A stretch of 64,000 bases of DNA from contig NZ_JAJSOO010000001.1 of the NCBI RefSeq assembly GCF_029428875.1, positions 5,146,001-5,210,000 of the forward strand, given 5' to 3'. Positions within the stretch are counted from its first letter, which is position 1; each line of letters starts with the position of its first letter. Positions 1 through 8,297 of this stretch are shown in pieces. Below the pieces are notes generated by a model. That model saw nothing but the letters and a program-made list of their open reading frames with translations, did not search any database and was not told the origin of the DNA. The DNA comes from Streptomyces sp. JH34 (lineage in GTDB: Bacteria; Actinomycetota; Actinomycetes; Streptomycetales; Streptomycetaceae). The position numbers and the translations under genes are program-made.

Positions 1-153
1 ACGTGTGCTGCCCGCCTACCCGCGGACACCCGAGATCACCCCGGGGGATACCGATTGGCGGAGCACCCCCCTGCTTGCGCTAATGTATGTGTCGCAGCGA
101 ACGCGCGCCGCTCGGCAGCCGCCAGGCAGGTACGATTCGAGGCACCGCAGCAA

Positions 154-226
154 TCCCCTGTAGCTCAATTGGCAGAGCAGCCGGCTGTTAACCGGCAGGT
201 TACTGGTTCGAGTCCAGTCGGGGGAG
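154..226 (+). tRNA. tRNA-Asn (GTT)
   Basis: A full 73-nt cloverleaf is visible. The acceptor arm TCCCCTG pairs with CGGGGGA, with discriminator G. The anticodon loop CTGTTAA gives anticodon GTT, and the T-arm carries GGTTCGAGTCC. No CCA is encoded, as is usual in actinobacteria. A near-identical copy follows five bases later, so the two are probably one transcript that ends at the hairpin at 316-337. Confidence 0.95.
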
Positions 227-231
227 CGCGA

Positions 232-304
232 TCCCCTGTAGCTCAATTGGCAGAGCATTCGGCTGTTAACCGGAGGGTTACTGGTTCGAGTCCAGTCGGG
301 GGAG
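232..304 (+). tRNA. tRNA-Asn (GTT), second copy
   Basis: This is a tandem duplicate of the preceding tRNA-Asn. The acceptor stem, anticodon GTT and T-arm are the same; differences lie in the D-arm/anticodon stem boundary (GCATTCGG against GCAGCCGG) and at the foot of the anticodon stem (CCGGAGG against CCGGCAG). Confidence 0.95.
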
Positions 305-315
305 CGAGACGGAAG

Positions 316-337
316 AGGACCCTTCGGGGTCCTTTTT
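316..337 (+). terminator. Intrinsic terminator after tRNA-Asn pair
   Basis: A seven-bp GC-rich stem (AGGACCC/GGGTCCT) with a TTCG tetraloop is followed by a run of T. This is the classical Rho-independent form, and it ends the tRNA-Asn transcript before the next tRNA. Confidence 0.9.
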
Positions 338-515
338 CGTGTGCCCGCGCGGGGGCACCGGTGACTCTTTCGGGGTGATTCCGTACCGCCGGGAACCGGG
401 CAGCACGCAGCGCGGTCTTCATGGTCACGCGAAGCAGGGCATCCGCAGCAGGAGATCGTATGACCGGCTATGCTGCGGCAGACGGCGCGTACACATGTAC
501 GCGCCACGCCGAGAC

Positions 516-589
516 GGGGCGGTAGCTCAGCCGGTTAGAGCAGCGGACTCATAATCCGTCGGCCGTGGGTTCGAGTCCCACCCGCCCCA
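516..589 (+). tRNA. tRNA with CAT anticodon (tRNA-Met, or Ile2)
   Basis: A 74-nt cloverleaf: acceptor stem GGGGCGG pairs with CCGCCCC, discriminator A, anticodon loop CTCATAA giving CAT. A 7-bp fully paired acceptor stem argues against initiator tRNA. Elongator Met is the simplest reading; tRNA-Ile2, whose C34 is modified to lysidine, has the same anticodon in DNA and cannot be excluded. A truncated integrase begins just after its 3' end, so this gene is probably the attachment site of an integrated element. Confidence 0.93.
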
Positions 590-605
590 CTCCAGCAGAA
601 ACGTC

Positions 606-1364
606 GTGACCTGCAGGTTCACTCGATTGATGAGCCGTCGGGCAGGCGCGGTACCGCACGAGTACCGCACGGGGCCCTCGTACGCTTGTCTTCATGGCCT
701 ATTCAAGGCAAAGAATCTGAGCTCCGGAGGGGCCTCGCACATCGTCTATTGGCGGGCCGGAGGCGGCCGCGCTGGCGCGTGGTGCAACGAGACCTTCGAT
801 GATCCCGACCCGGCGGAACGCTTTCGAGACTTGGTGAACGGTCACGGACAGCAATGGCCTCCGGGGTGGATCAAGGGCAAGGGCTTCGTCAAGCCTGACG
901 AACCGGCGGTGCCTGATGCCGAGATGTTCGCCGTGTATGCACACGCCTACGTAGGTCTGCTCACCGATATATCGGACCACACGCGTACGAACTACACCAC
1001 ATTCATCGATAACCACCTGATTCCGTGGTTCGCGGAGTTGTCGGTCTCCGACCGGGGCCCGCGGTTCACCCGCGCCCACATCAGTCAGTGGATCCTCGAC
1101 CTGCAAGGTGGCAAGCCTGGTCCGCTGCATCCTGCCGGAACCGAACGCCGACCGTATGCCGCGAAGACGATCGCGAACCCGCACGGCCTGCTGTTCAGCA
1201 TTCTCCAGGCGGCCGTGACCTCCGATCCGCCGCTGCGCGACTCGAATCCCTGCGCGCACACCCGGCTGCCCAAGGGAAACGACACGGAGGACGACGAGGT
1301 CTTCCTCGAACCCGATGAGTACGCCCTCCTTCGGCAGCACGTACGGGCGGACGCCCTGGACTGA
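606..1364 (+). pseudogene. Truncated tyrosine integrase (phage/ICE type)
   Basis: The reading frame of about 250 residues looks like the front half of an actinobacterial tyrosine recombinase. An N-terminal arm-type segment is followed by a core-binding helical domain (roughly residues 100-220, with the pattern HTRTNYTTFIDNHLIPWF). The frame stops after VFLEPDEYALLRQHV, where the catalytic domain should begin, so the R-H-R-Y residues are absent and it cannot recombine DNA. The start is uncertain (GTG 606 or ATG 630). The position directly after a tRNA 3' end fits a relic of site-specific integration. Two copies of AGTACCGCAC near 650-670 could be old arm sites; that is inference. Confidence 0.7.
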
Positions 1365-1401
1365 GCTTGCTCCGCTTTGACGGACACCATTGGTGTGGTG
1401 G

Positions 1402-1640
1402 TCAGGTTGCGAGTGCGGTCTCGTACTCAGTTGGGCTGAGGTAGCCGAGGCTGCTGTGCAGGCGGTGCAAGTTGTACCAGCCTTCGATGAAGTCGAAGAT
1501 CGCGGTGTGGGCGGCGGCCCGGCTGGGCCATGCGGAGGTGCCGAGCAGTTCGCGTTTGATGGTCAGAAGAACGACTCGGCGAGGGCGTTGTCCCAGCATT
1601 GACCGGTGCGGCCGACCGACAGTCGAACCCCGAACTCGGC
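1402..1640 (-). pseudogene. IS3-family transposase (orfB) C-terminal remnant
   Basis: On the minus strand the segment reads SVGRTGQCWDNALAESFF and, after a frameshift near 1565, TIKRELLGTSAWPSRAA followed by FIEGWYNLHRLHSSLGYLSP. These are the hallmark C-terminal motifs of the DDE domain of IS3-family OrfB, including the last catalytic Glu (ALAESFF). Everything upstream of SVGRTG is missing and the frame is broken, so it is inactive. It abuts the truncated integrase on one side and the front of the lysozyme-like gene on the other, and probably caused both truncations. Confidence 0.8.
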
Positions 1641-1655
1641 GCCACGGGCGACTCC

Positions 1656-2261
1656 GTGGTGGTCAACGAGATGCTGATGCGGATCGAGACCCGCATCGAC
1701 GGCCTGCCGGACGCGAAGGGCAACAACTACTTGATGTTGTCCAACTCCGACGAAAGCCGCCGAGAATACATCTCCGCCAACACCGAACTGATCAGAGCAG
1801 CCGCGCACGACACGGGGCTACCGCCAGAGATGATCGCCGGCATCGCGTGGCAGGAGGTCGAGGGCGACCCGGGGGCGCTCGACGACGTCGCTCATGAAGC
1901 ACGGAAGATCCTTCCTGGTGATCCGGACCAGACGTCTATGGGGCCTATGGCCATCCAGGTCCGTCGTGCGGCTGAGGTCCTTGGGTACGACCCAAGCAAC
2001 CTCACCGACATGCAACGGAGCGTGGTCGTAGATTCGATCAAGGATCCCGCCAAGAACATCTTCATCGCGTCGGAGTACCTCGCCCAGCTCAAGGCAGAGA
2101 GCGGCTTCGCCGACATACCTCCGGAACAAATGACCCGCGCGCAGATGCAGGAACTCGCCGCCCGCTACAACGGCGGTCCCTACTACGAGGACCCCGCCGC
2201 CCAGGCATATGGTCGAGGCTTCGACCGGAAACTGGACGACGCAACGGAGGCACTGAAGTGA
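1656..2261 (+). CDS. Lysozyme-like/lytic transglycosylase-like protein, 5' end disturbed
   Basis: About 200 residues. The pattern IAGIAWQEVEGDP (candidate catalytic Glu), then TSMGPMAIQV, LTDMQRSVVVDSIKDPAKNI, and AARYNGGPYYE near the C terminus follows the order of motifs in the SLT/goose-lysozyme superfamily. I infer a muramidase or transglycosylase fold acting on peptidoglycan. No signal peptide is visible. The upstream end runs into IS3-derived sequence, so the original N terminus may be lost; GTG 1656 and ATG 1671 are both weak starts. The stop overlaps the start of the next gene (GTGA), indicating translational coupling. Confidence 0.6.
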   Translation: MVVNEMLMRIETRIDGLPDAKGNNYLMLSNSDESRREYISANTELIRAAAHDTGLPPEMIAGIAWQEVEGDPGALDDVAHEARKILPGDPDQTSMGPMAIQVRRAAEVLGYDPSNLTDMQRSVVVDSIKDPAKNIFIASEYLAQLKAESGFADIPPEQMTRAQMQELAARYNGGPYYEDPAAQAYGRGFDRKLDDATEALK

Positions 2262-2605
2262 ACCAGGACGCTGGTGCATCCCCAACGATGCAAAAGGAAC
2301 GCTCTCGGGCCGCTGGACGGCTGGGAACCGGCGTCTGCGCCACTGCTCTGACCATGGTGACCCTGGTGACCGGCTACGTCGCACTCACCGCCTACATGGT
2401 CGAACCCGATGGCCCCTGGGACCAGCAAGCCGTCACCAACTCCAAGCTCGCCGGCGCCATCGCGCTGATCCTCTCCACCGTGATGGGACTACTCACGATG
2501 GCCTTCGTCAAGGCCGAATGGCTCCGGAAATGGTGGTACGCCATCCCTGCCGCCTTTGCCATCGCAGCGCTCTTGCGTCTCACCCTGCTCGCAGCCGAAC
2601 TCTGA
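2258..2605 (+). CDS. Small membrane protein, three predicted TM segments
   Basis: 115 residues starting at GTG 2258, overlapping the stop of the lysozyme-like gene. Hydrophobic stretches fall at about residues 25-46, 64-84 and 92-114, separated by short charged loops. I do not recognise a family. A small multi-span protein translated with a cell-wall hydrolase recalls a holin-endolysin pair, but Streptomyces also encodes many small membrane proteins, so that role is only a possibility. Confidence 0.55.
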   Translation: MNQDAGASPTMQKERSRAAGRLGTGVCATALTMVTLVTGYVALTAYMVEPDGPWDQQAVTNSKLAGAIALILSTVMGLLTMAFVKAEWLRKWWYAIPAAFAIAALLRLTLLAAEL

Positions 2606-2614
2606 CCATTCAGC

Positions 2615-2878
2615 TCAGCGGTCTTGGTGGGTGAACCAGTTCTGTACGCCGGCGACATCCTGCAGGTGGGAGGCGTCGGAGGCCAGAGCTGAGCGTTCGG
2701 CTGCTGCGACGGCTGCCAGAACCCATTCGTTGGGGTAGTCGAATGGCGCGTCGAGGATGGCCCTAACAGCTTCGAGGGCGTCGTTGAGGACGTCGCCGCG
2801 CACGTGGAGCGGCTCCCCGAAGGGCCCTTGCGAGTAGGGGCCGTGAGCTCTCAGTCCTGAAGCTTTCCCCTTGATCAC
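2615..2878 (-). CDS. Hypothetical protein, possibly a fragment
   Basis: An 87-residue frame with believable composition in its second half (NDALEAVRAILDAPFDYPN, then AAVAAAERSALASDASHLQ), predicted mostly helical. It starts at GTG 2878 without a clear ribosome binding site, so it may be the C-terminal end of a longer lost gene. It converges with the small membrane gene, nine bases apart. No function can be assigned. Confidence 0.35.
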   Translation of the reverse strand: MIKGKASGLRAHGPYSQGPFGEPLHVRGDVLNDALEAVRAILDAPFDYPNEWVLAAVAAAERSALASDASHLQDVAGVQNWFTHQDR

Positions 2879-3095
2879 CGTAGGTTGACCGCGGTTCTGC
2901 CTGTGCTCGGCCGGCTCGGTCGCAGCTGATTCCGAAGCGATAGCCGGTCGCCGCGAGAAGGCCGCATAGCCTCAGGCCGAGATCACCGAGTGGCCGTCGA
3001 TACACCACTCCAGCGGACGTGACCCGGCCCACCGGTCAGCGCTTTCCCGTGGGGCCAGGCCGGCAAGGTGGCAGTTGAGCCAAGACATCGCAGGT

Positions 3096-3908
3096 CTACC
3101 GCACGGTCCTGGCATAGCCACCTGCGCTCATGCCGAACTCCCGCCGGAAGTGCCGGTTGAGCTGGCTCTGGTCACAGTAACCAAGCTCGGCGGCGGTCTC
3201 TGCCACGGATCGTCCCGCTGCCAGCATGGACTTGGCGCGTGCCAAGCGCAACAGGGTCCGGTAATGGTGCGGTGGAACCCCGTAAGCCTGCCGGAAACTC
3301 CTGATCAGGTGGCGTTTGCTGCAACCGGCGACTGCCGCGAGGTCGTCGAGCTTGATGTTGGAGTTCAGTTGGCTGTGGAGCATCTCTCGTACGTGACGAA
3401 GCGCTCGAGGACGAAGTGTCGGACTCGCTGCGCCGGGAGCATCCGCATGCCTGGCGAGCAGGACGGTCAGCAAGCGGATCAGCGACGATTCGAGATCCAA
3501 CTCGTCCTCGCCGTGCGCCAAACCCTTGTGCAGCGCAGCAATGCCGTTGAAGAGGCTGCGGTCTGGATAGGTCACCTCATGAAAGCGCGGCCGGCCTGTG
3601 CCGACCGGCATGAGATCGGCGTCAATGAACATCAGTTGCACAATGGCCTGGCCGTCAGCGGCGGCTTTGTCCTGATCGAGGCAGCTCACGACCTCATGGG
3701 GCTCGATCACCGTCACCGCGCCAGGAACAGGGGGATCCTGGGTTCGGCCGAGGTACTGAAAAGGGGGTGCAGAGCCGCCATGCGTGATCTTGACAGTGTA
3801 TCCACCGTTCACAACGGTGGGGAAGTCACCATCGGCAGCGCGCACAACCAGGCTCTCGACTCCGAACCGTGCTCTTCTGTGACGCCATTCGACCGCGGAC
3901 TCAGTCAT
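3096..3908 (-). CDS. AraC-family transcriptional regulator
   Basis: 270 residues. The C-terminal ~100 residues carry the double helix-turn-helix of AraC/XylS proteins: KLDDLAAVAGCSKRHLIRSF for the first HTH and SVAETAAELGYCDQSQLNRHF for the second. The N-terminal ~150 residues form a cupin-like effector domain (NGGYTVKITHGG, PGAVTVIEPHEV). ATG 3908 follows a GGGCGAAAG ribosome binding site. It faces away from the alpha/beta hydrolase at 4211, and the 300-bp gap between them probably holds promoters for both. The hydrolase is a plausible target by position only; the effector is unknown. Confidence 0.9.
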   Translation of the reverse strand: MTESAVEWRHRRARFGVESLVVRAADGDFPTVVNGGYTVKITHGGSAPPFQYLGRTQDPPVPGAVTVIEPHEVVSCLDQDKAAADGQAIVQLMFIDADLMPVGTGRPRFHEVTYPDRSLFNGIAALHKGLAHGEDELDLESSLIRLLTVLLARHADAPGAASPTLRPRALRHVREMLHSQLNSNIKLDDLAAVAGCSKRHLIRSFRQAYGVPPHHYRTLLRLARAKSMLAAGRSVAETAAELGYCDQSQLNRHFRREFGMSAGGYARTVR

Positions 3909-4210
3909 GTCACTTTCGCCCTAGTTCAGTTTGTTCTGTTGATCTTACAGTTCCCGGCAAGACAAGTGCATCCGTCGAGCTAGGGAGGCATGACAGTCGA
4001 TGGTCGAGCCAGTCGTCCTCCCCCTGCCGTCAGACCGCGGGACGAACACCTGACGAGATCTGTGCACCGCTGCGGAGATCACCGTCCACACCAACCCAGG
4101 TGCCGGGCGGCCGTTCCTGGCCCATCAGGCTCGCAGCCACGACCGCCAGTTCCATGCCTACCGCCAGTTACGACAGGCGTTATGTCAACACCGATCTCGA
4201 AAGGGCTCCG

Positions 4211-5185
4211 ATGAGCAAGCCGTACAGCGACGCCGCCAACATCCCGGTCAACGCGTCGCAACCCGTCCTCACCTACCACCCGGTCACCCTCGACGTTCCC
4301 GGCCGACCCGTGCCGCTGGAGGTCAAGGTGTCGATCCCCGCGACCGGCACCGACCTGCCGCTCATCCTCCTGTCCCACGGGCACGGGCTGGCGAACTTCC
4401 TGTCCTCCTACAACGGCTACGGGCCGCTGGCCAACTTCTTCGCCGCCCACGGGTTCGCGGTCATCCAGCCGACCCACCTGGACTCGACGGCCCTCGGTCT
4501 GCGTGACACCGATCTCAAGGACGCGCCCCTGTTCTGGCGTGACCGCGCCACCGACATGCACAACATCCTCGACCGCCTCGACGGCATCGAGGCCGCCGTC
4601 CCTGGTCTTGCCGAACGGCGGATCGACAGGGACCGTATCGGTGCCGTAGGACATTCCCTGGGCGGCAACACCGTCTCCCTCCTCCTCGGAGCCCAGATGT
4701 TGGACCCGGACGACGACCGGCCGAAGGACCTCTCCGACTCTCGTGTCACGGCGGGAGTGCTCATCGGAGCTCCAGGCATCGGCAACGACGAGTACTTCGC
4801 CGAGTGGGCCAAGACGAACTACCCGGTGCTGTATTACACCGACTTCGAGCAGATGACAGGCACCGGCCTGATCATCGTGGGCGATCAGGACCTCAACCCC
4901 AACTTCTCCAATCGGCTCAGCTACCGTGCTGACGCTTACTCGGCCAGCCCCGGCGGCAACAAGACCATGGTGACCATGTACGGCGCTGGTCACATCTTCG
5001 GTGGCATATCCGGATACGACGCGGCAGAGACGGGCGACGAGAATCCCGAGCGCGTGGCGACTCTGCGGGCTCTCGTGTGGGCCTACTTGCGCAGCCAGCT
5101 CTACTCGGCCGACCCGTCCTGGAAGAACGCGGTGAACGCCCTGGAGAACGGTGAAGACCCGATGGCCAAGGTCGAAACGAGGTAG
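4211..5185 (+). CDS. Alpha/beta hydrolase (chlorophyllase/dienelactone-hydrolase-like)
   Basis: 324 residues without a signal peptide. The oxyanion strand LPLILLSHGHGL is followed by the nucleophile elbow GAVGHSLGGNT (Ser), a candidate acid in IIVGDQDLNPNF, and the late His in MYGAGHIFGG, so the catalytic triad looks complete. The layout resembles chlorophyllase/PET-hydrolase-like enzymes, but no substrate can be named. ATG 4211 was chosen because MSKPYSDAAN begins the conserved part and follows GAAAGGG. It is divergent from the AraC gene and ends just before IS21 debris, so it survived in an otherwise decayed stretch. Confidence 0.85.
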   Translation: MSKPYSDAANIPVNASQPVLTYHPVTLDVPGRPVPLEVKVSIPATGTDLPLILLSHGHGLANFLSSYNGYGPLANFFAAHGFAVIQPTHLDSTALGLRDTDLKDAPLFWRDRATDMHNILDRLDGIEAAVPGLAERRIDRDRIGAVGHSLGGNTVSLLLGAQMLDPDDDRPKDLSDSRVTAGVLIGAPGIGNDEYFAEWAKTNYPVLYYTDFEQMTGTGLIIVGDQDLNPNFSNRLSYRADAYSASPGGNKTMVTMYGAGHIFGGISGYDAAETGDENPERVATLRALVWAYLRSQLYSADPSWKNAVNALENGEDPMAKVETR

Positions 5186-5364
5186 TTCCGCGAGGTGGGC
5201 GGCGGCGCGACGGCCCCCGCCCACCGCACTTCATCGCCGCAGCAGCAAGCGCAAGTCTGCTCTCGGTGCTCGGCCACGCAGCCCGCCGTGGCACGTCCCA
5301 GCATGCGCGCCCGTCCTCGTCGTCGCGCTCGTCGTGTTCGCGGCAGGTATCGCCGTCGCCGGCG

Positions 5365-5520
5365 TGATGCCGAGTTCCTCGGCGATCCGGGGCCGGGCTT
5401 CCTGGACGTAGAGCTTGGTCCGCTGGTAGTCGCCGGTGAACCCGTACTGCGCGGTCAGTCGCTCGTGGATCACTGCGGCCTTCATCAGGATCTCGGCCCG
5501 CAGCATCGAGTCGAGGAACT
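5365..5520 (-). pseudogene. IS21-type transposase fragment (N-terminal part)
   Basis: The minus strand reads MLRAEILMKAAVIHERLTAQ followed by YGFTGDYQRTKLYVQEARP, which resembles the region before the DDE domain of IS21 IstA proteins. It has no proper start or continuation. A larger piece of the same kind of gene lies beside it on the opposite strand, so an inversion or a second insertion broke the element. Confidence 0.55.
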
Positions 5521-5529
5521 GGCGGGCAT

Positions 5530-6270
5530 GCACCGCCGCTTCGAGGTTCCGCTGCACCCGGAGGCGGTCGGCTTCGGCCACTACGACTTCGACATCGACG
5601 TCCTGGCCGCCTACCCGGCCCACCGGCAAGGGACGCGTCGAGCGGCAAGTCCTCATCGTCCGCGACCACGTCCTGTCCGGCCGATTCTTCACCTCCGTCG
5701 AGGAGATGGACGCGGCCTTCATCACCTGGGTCCCGCAGCGACGGGCCCAGCCCACAGGACCTACCAGCAGATCATCGGAGAGCGGGCCGCCCGCGACCAC
5801 GTGGCCCTCAAGCCACTGCCACCGACCCCGTATCTCGTGGCCGAACGGCACCTGCGGCCGGTCGGCAAGGACTGCCTGGTCGCCTTCGGCGGCAACCTCT
5901 ACTCGGTGCCCGCACGCCGGGTCCGACCACGTCAACTGGTGGAGATCCGGGCCACAAAGTCGCAGATCATGCTGCATTCCACCGTCGCGGCCAGCAGCGG
6001 CGAGACGGTGCTGGCGACCCGTCCTCGGGCGATCGGCCGCGGGGTCCGCGTCGTCGAAGAGGCCCACTTGGACGGCCTGCCCACCGGCAGAGGACGTCGC
6101 ACCACAACCGGCGACGTCCTGTCCCAGCCCCGCCAAGAGCGTCCTCTGGGTGAGGAGGCCGAACCTCTGCAGGTCCTGCTGAACCGGGCCGCGGCCACCC
6201 GCGTCGAGGTCGGTCGACGGCCACTGTCGGTCTATGACGAGCTGACCGGAACCCGTCCCTTCACCACCCG
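5530..6270 (+). pseudogene. IS21-family istA remnant with frameshifts
   Basis: Plus-strand frames read YDFDIDVLAAYPAHRQG, then after a shift near 5625 KGRVERQVLIVRDHVLSGRF, and after another near 5750 QQIIGERAARDHVALKPLPP, CLVAFGGNLYSVPARRVRP and LLNRAAATRVEVGRRPLSVY. These are C-terminal IstA motifs. The C-terminal end reaches the usual boundary with istB, but no istB follows, so the element is dead. It points in the opposite direction from the adjoining N-terminal fragment. Confidence 0.75.
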
Positions 6271-7379
6271 TCCGAGCACGAGGGAAACGTCTTCGGCCTG
6301 GGGAGGCGCCCCTCGTCGGTGCGCCTGTCGGTGGTTGACTCCTCGCCGGATGACCCCGTCGTCGGGCTGCGGACGCCGTGGCCGGCCGTTGCAGGTCACG
6401 GCGCGTCGGGGGTGGTTGGTCGTCGTTTCTCAGCTGCCGTGTCTCTCAGGGACCCGGGGGCTCAGTCGTCCAGGACGACGACATGCTTGCTCGGCGTGAT
6501 GCCGGACTCGAGGCCGGCCTGGGCGTCACGGACCTACCTGCCCCAGGCCGTGGTAGACCTTCGCGCCCGTCTCGCGAACCTCGCTCCCCTTCTGGCGGTC
6601 GCTGCTGACTCGGCGACGATCCCAGTGGCTCGGACATCGGGGTGGCCGCGTCCGTCTCTGCGTGCTTCGCAGTCGAATACCTCTCTGACGCGCACCCTGA
6701 AAATCTGTGCTGACTGAGGTAGACATTGGGTCGTGGTGTGGTTATGGTTTCTGTCGTAGCCAGAAGGACAGCAGGGCCGGGCAGGGATGAACTGCCCGGC
6801 AGCAGTACCCGAAGTACAAGTAGGTGCAGTTCGCAGGGCGGTGCGGTGGCGGAGCTTCGAAGCCAGGGTGGTTGCAGGACGGCGACGGGGCTGGCGACCG
6901 GACCGGGTGGCCCGCAGTGATCAGGGGCCGCCGCACGAAGTAGCGCAATGCGCGCAGCGGCAGGACCAGCAGCGAAGTTGAGGAGAGCAACACCTCGGTA
7001 AAGGCGTCAGGCTGCGGGCGCGCGTACCGGGAAGTTCGGCAGTGGGGTTCTAAGCCAGAGTAGACGCAAGACAGGCGACGGGGCTGGCTGCCGGAACGTG
7101 GCGCTTGATCAAGCCACGAGCAGTTCGCATCACCAGCAGTACCGAATGAGCAGTACCCGCAGTTCGCAATTGATCCCCAGAGGGAAGAACGGAGGAGTTG
7201 AGCGCCATCAGGATCGCCCGGACGGAGTGTTGAGTCCGGGTACCGCAGGACATCGTCAGTGAGGTGGTCTCCGGTCAAGCAACCGCGATCCCCGCACCCC
7301 CGGCACAGTTCAGGTCGGGTCGGCGGAAACAGAAGGCCGGCGCATTACCAGGGCCGGCAGATGGTGTAGCAGTTCCTTC
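6271..7379. other. About 1.1 kb with no supported gene
   Basis: No frame on either strand shows a recognisable motif or believable codon use. The left part (6271-6720) looks like decayed sequence after the IS21 relic. The right part contains the diverged direct repeat listed separately. The sequence just before 7380 lacks a complete gene, so whatever once stood upstream of the MerR fragment has been lost. Confidence 0.5.
6800..7175. repeat. Diverged direct repeat, offset about 193 bp
   Basis: Two stretches share ordered blocks. GCGACGGGGCTGGC occurs at 6882-6895 and again at 7075-7088, preceded in both by a degenerate AAGCCAG(A/G)GT block and GCAGGAC/GCAAGAC, and followed by TGATCA. GCAGTACCCG and GCAGTTCGCA motifs recur at both ends of the region (near 6800-6835 and 7136-7168). 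The order is kept while the bases have drifted, as in an old tandem duplication. No function is evident. Confidence 0.5.
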
Positions 7380-7411
7380 GGGGCCCCGGTGCGATATCGC
7401 ACCGGGGCCCC
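7380..7411. promoter_or_regulatory. Perfect 32-bp palindrome upstream of MerR fragment
   Basis: GGGGCCCCGGTGCGAT is followed immediately by its exact reverse complement, with no unpaired centre. It ends 30 bases before the ATG of the MerR fragment. It could be the terminator hairpin of a lost upstream gene, an attenuator, or a dimer-binding site. A run of T is absent, which is common for Streptomyces hairpin terminators. Confidence 0.7.
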
Positions 7412-7440
7412 TCCACGCGTTCGACAGGAAGAGGTGCAAA

Positions 7441-7595
7441 TGACAGCAGACGATTCCTTCGGCCGTCTCGACGATGACGACCACCCCGCCTACACCTTGG
7501 GCCGGGCCGCCGTCATGCTCCACACCACCCAGGGCTTCCTTCGCGAGATCGGCGAAGCCCGCCTCATCACCCCTGCTGTTCGTCCAGCGCGGTGA
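7441..7595 (+). pseudogene. MerR-family regulator, truncated after the first HTH helices
   Basis: The first ~45 residues (MTADDSFGRLDDDDHPAYTL, GRAAVMLHTTQGFLREIGEA, RLITP) match the conserved front of a common Streptomyces MerR-like regulator that continues LRSEGGHRRYSR. Here the frame leaves the family after RLITP and ends shortly afterwards, so the wing, helices and effector part are gone. The GAAGAGG ribosome binding site and ATG 7441 are intact. The following bases up to 7907 hold no recognisable continuation on any frame, which suggests a deletion joint near 7580. Confidence 0.7.
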
Positions 7596-7907
7596 AGATC
7601 CCTTCGGCCAGCCGCAGGGCGCCGAGTTCCGCCAGCCACCCGGCGAGACCGAGCCCGCACGCGCTCGGCCGGAGGTCCGCTCGCCCCGGCGGCCTCACCT
7701 TCTCAGACCCGGACCGCCATATCCGAGCGCCACCACCACGGGTTGCGCCACGTCCAGGACCAGCTCACCACCTAGCCCCACCGCCCGGTGTGCCGGCGTC
7801 TCCACCTGGACAGTGGTCGTAGCCGGTCCGGCTCCCGCCTCGGATACCGTGTTCCTCTACGGGGTGCCATAACGGATGTGACGCCCCCCACCGGAGGTAG
7901 TCAGCGT

Positions 7908-8297
7908 ATGAGTTCAAAGCGCAGCAAGAATCCAGCCCTGCCCGTACTTGACGACGCATTCCGACTCGCGTCGGTCAAGGACGCCGAAGAGTCCACCCGT
8001 GACTTGGCCGCGCGGCTGGCCACCACCGAGCTGCGCCGCGCCTCCCACCCGGGCCGGGTCACCTGGGAGCCCATCGATCAGGCCGAACCCGTACCGGTCC
8101 CGCCGACTGTGGTCGACGGTGACGGGGACCTTTGGCTGCGGGACCGGGGCGCTGGTACCTGGACCATGCCCGAGTTCGACCCGAAGGAGTTCCCGGCCCG
8201 CTGTGGCGAGGTTCTGACGTGGACCCAGCTTGCCCGCGAGTTCGGCCCGCTGACCGGACTGGCCGACGACCGCCGCATCGGCGGCGGCCGGCGCTGA
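7908..8297 (+). CDS. Hypothetical protein (129 aa)
   Basis: ATG 7908 follows a clear GGAGG site at about 7893. The protein is charged and soluble, with a helical front (residues 10-45) and a Trp-rich middle (VTWEPID, DLWLRDRGAGTWTMPEF) that recalls small conserved proteins of integrated Streptomyces elements. No family can be named. It stands alone between the MerR relic and a 500-bp gene-free stretch. Confidence 0.55.
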   Translation: MSSKRSKNPALPVLDDAFRLASVKDAEESTRDLAARLATTELRRASHPGRVTWEPIDQAEPVPVPPTVVDGDGDLWLRDRGAGTWTMPEFDPKEFPARCGEVLTWTQLAREFGPLTGLADDRRIGGGRR

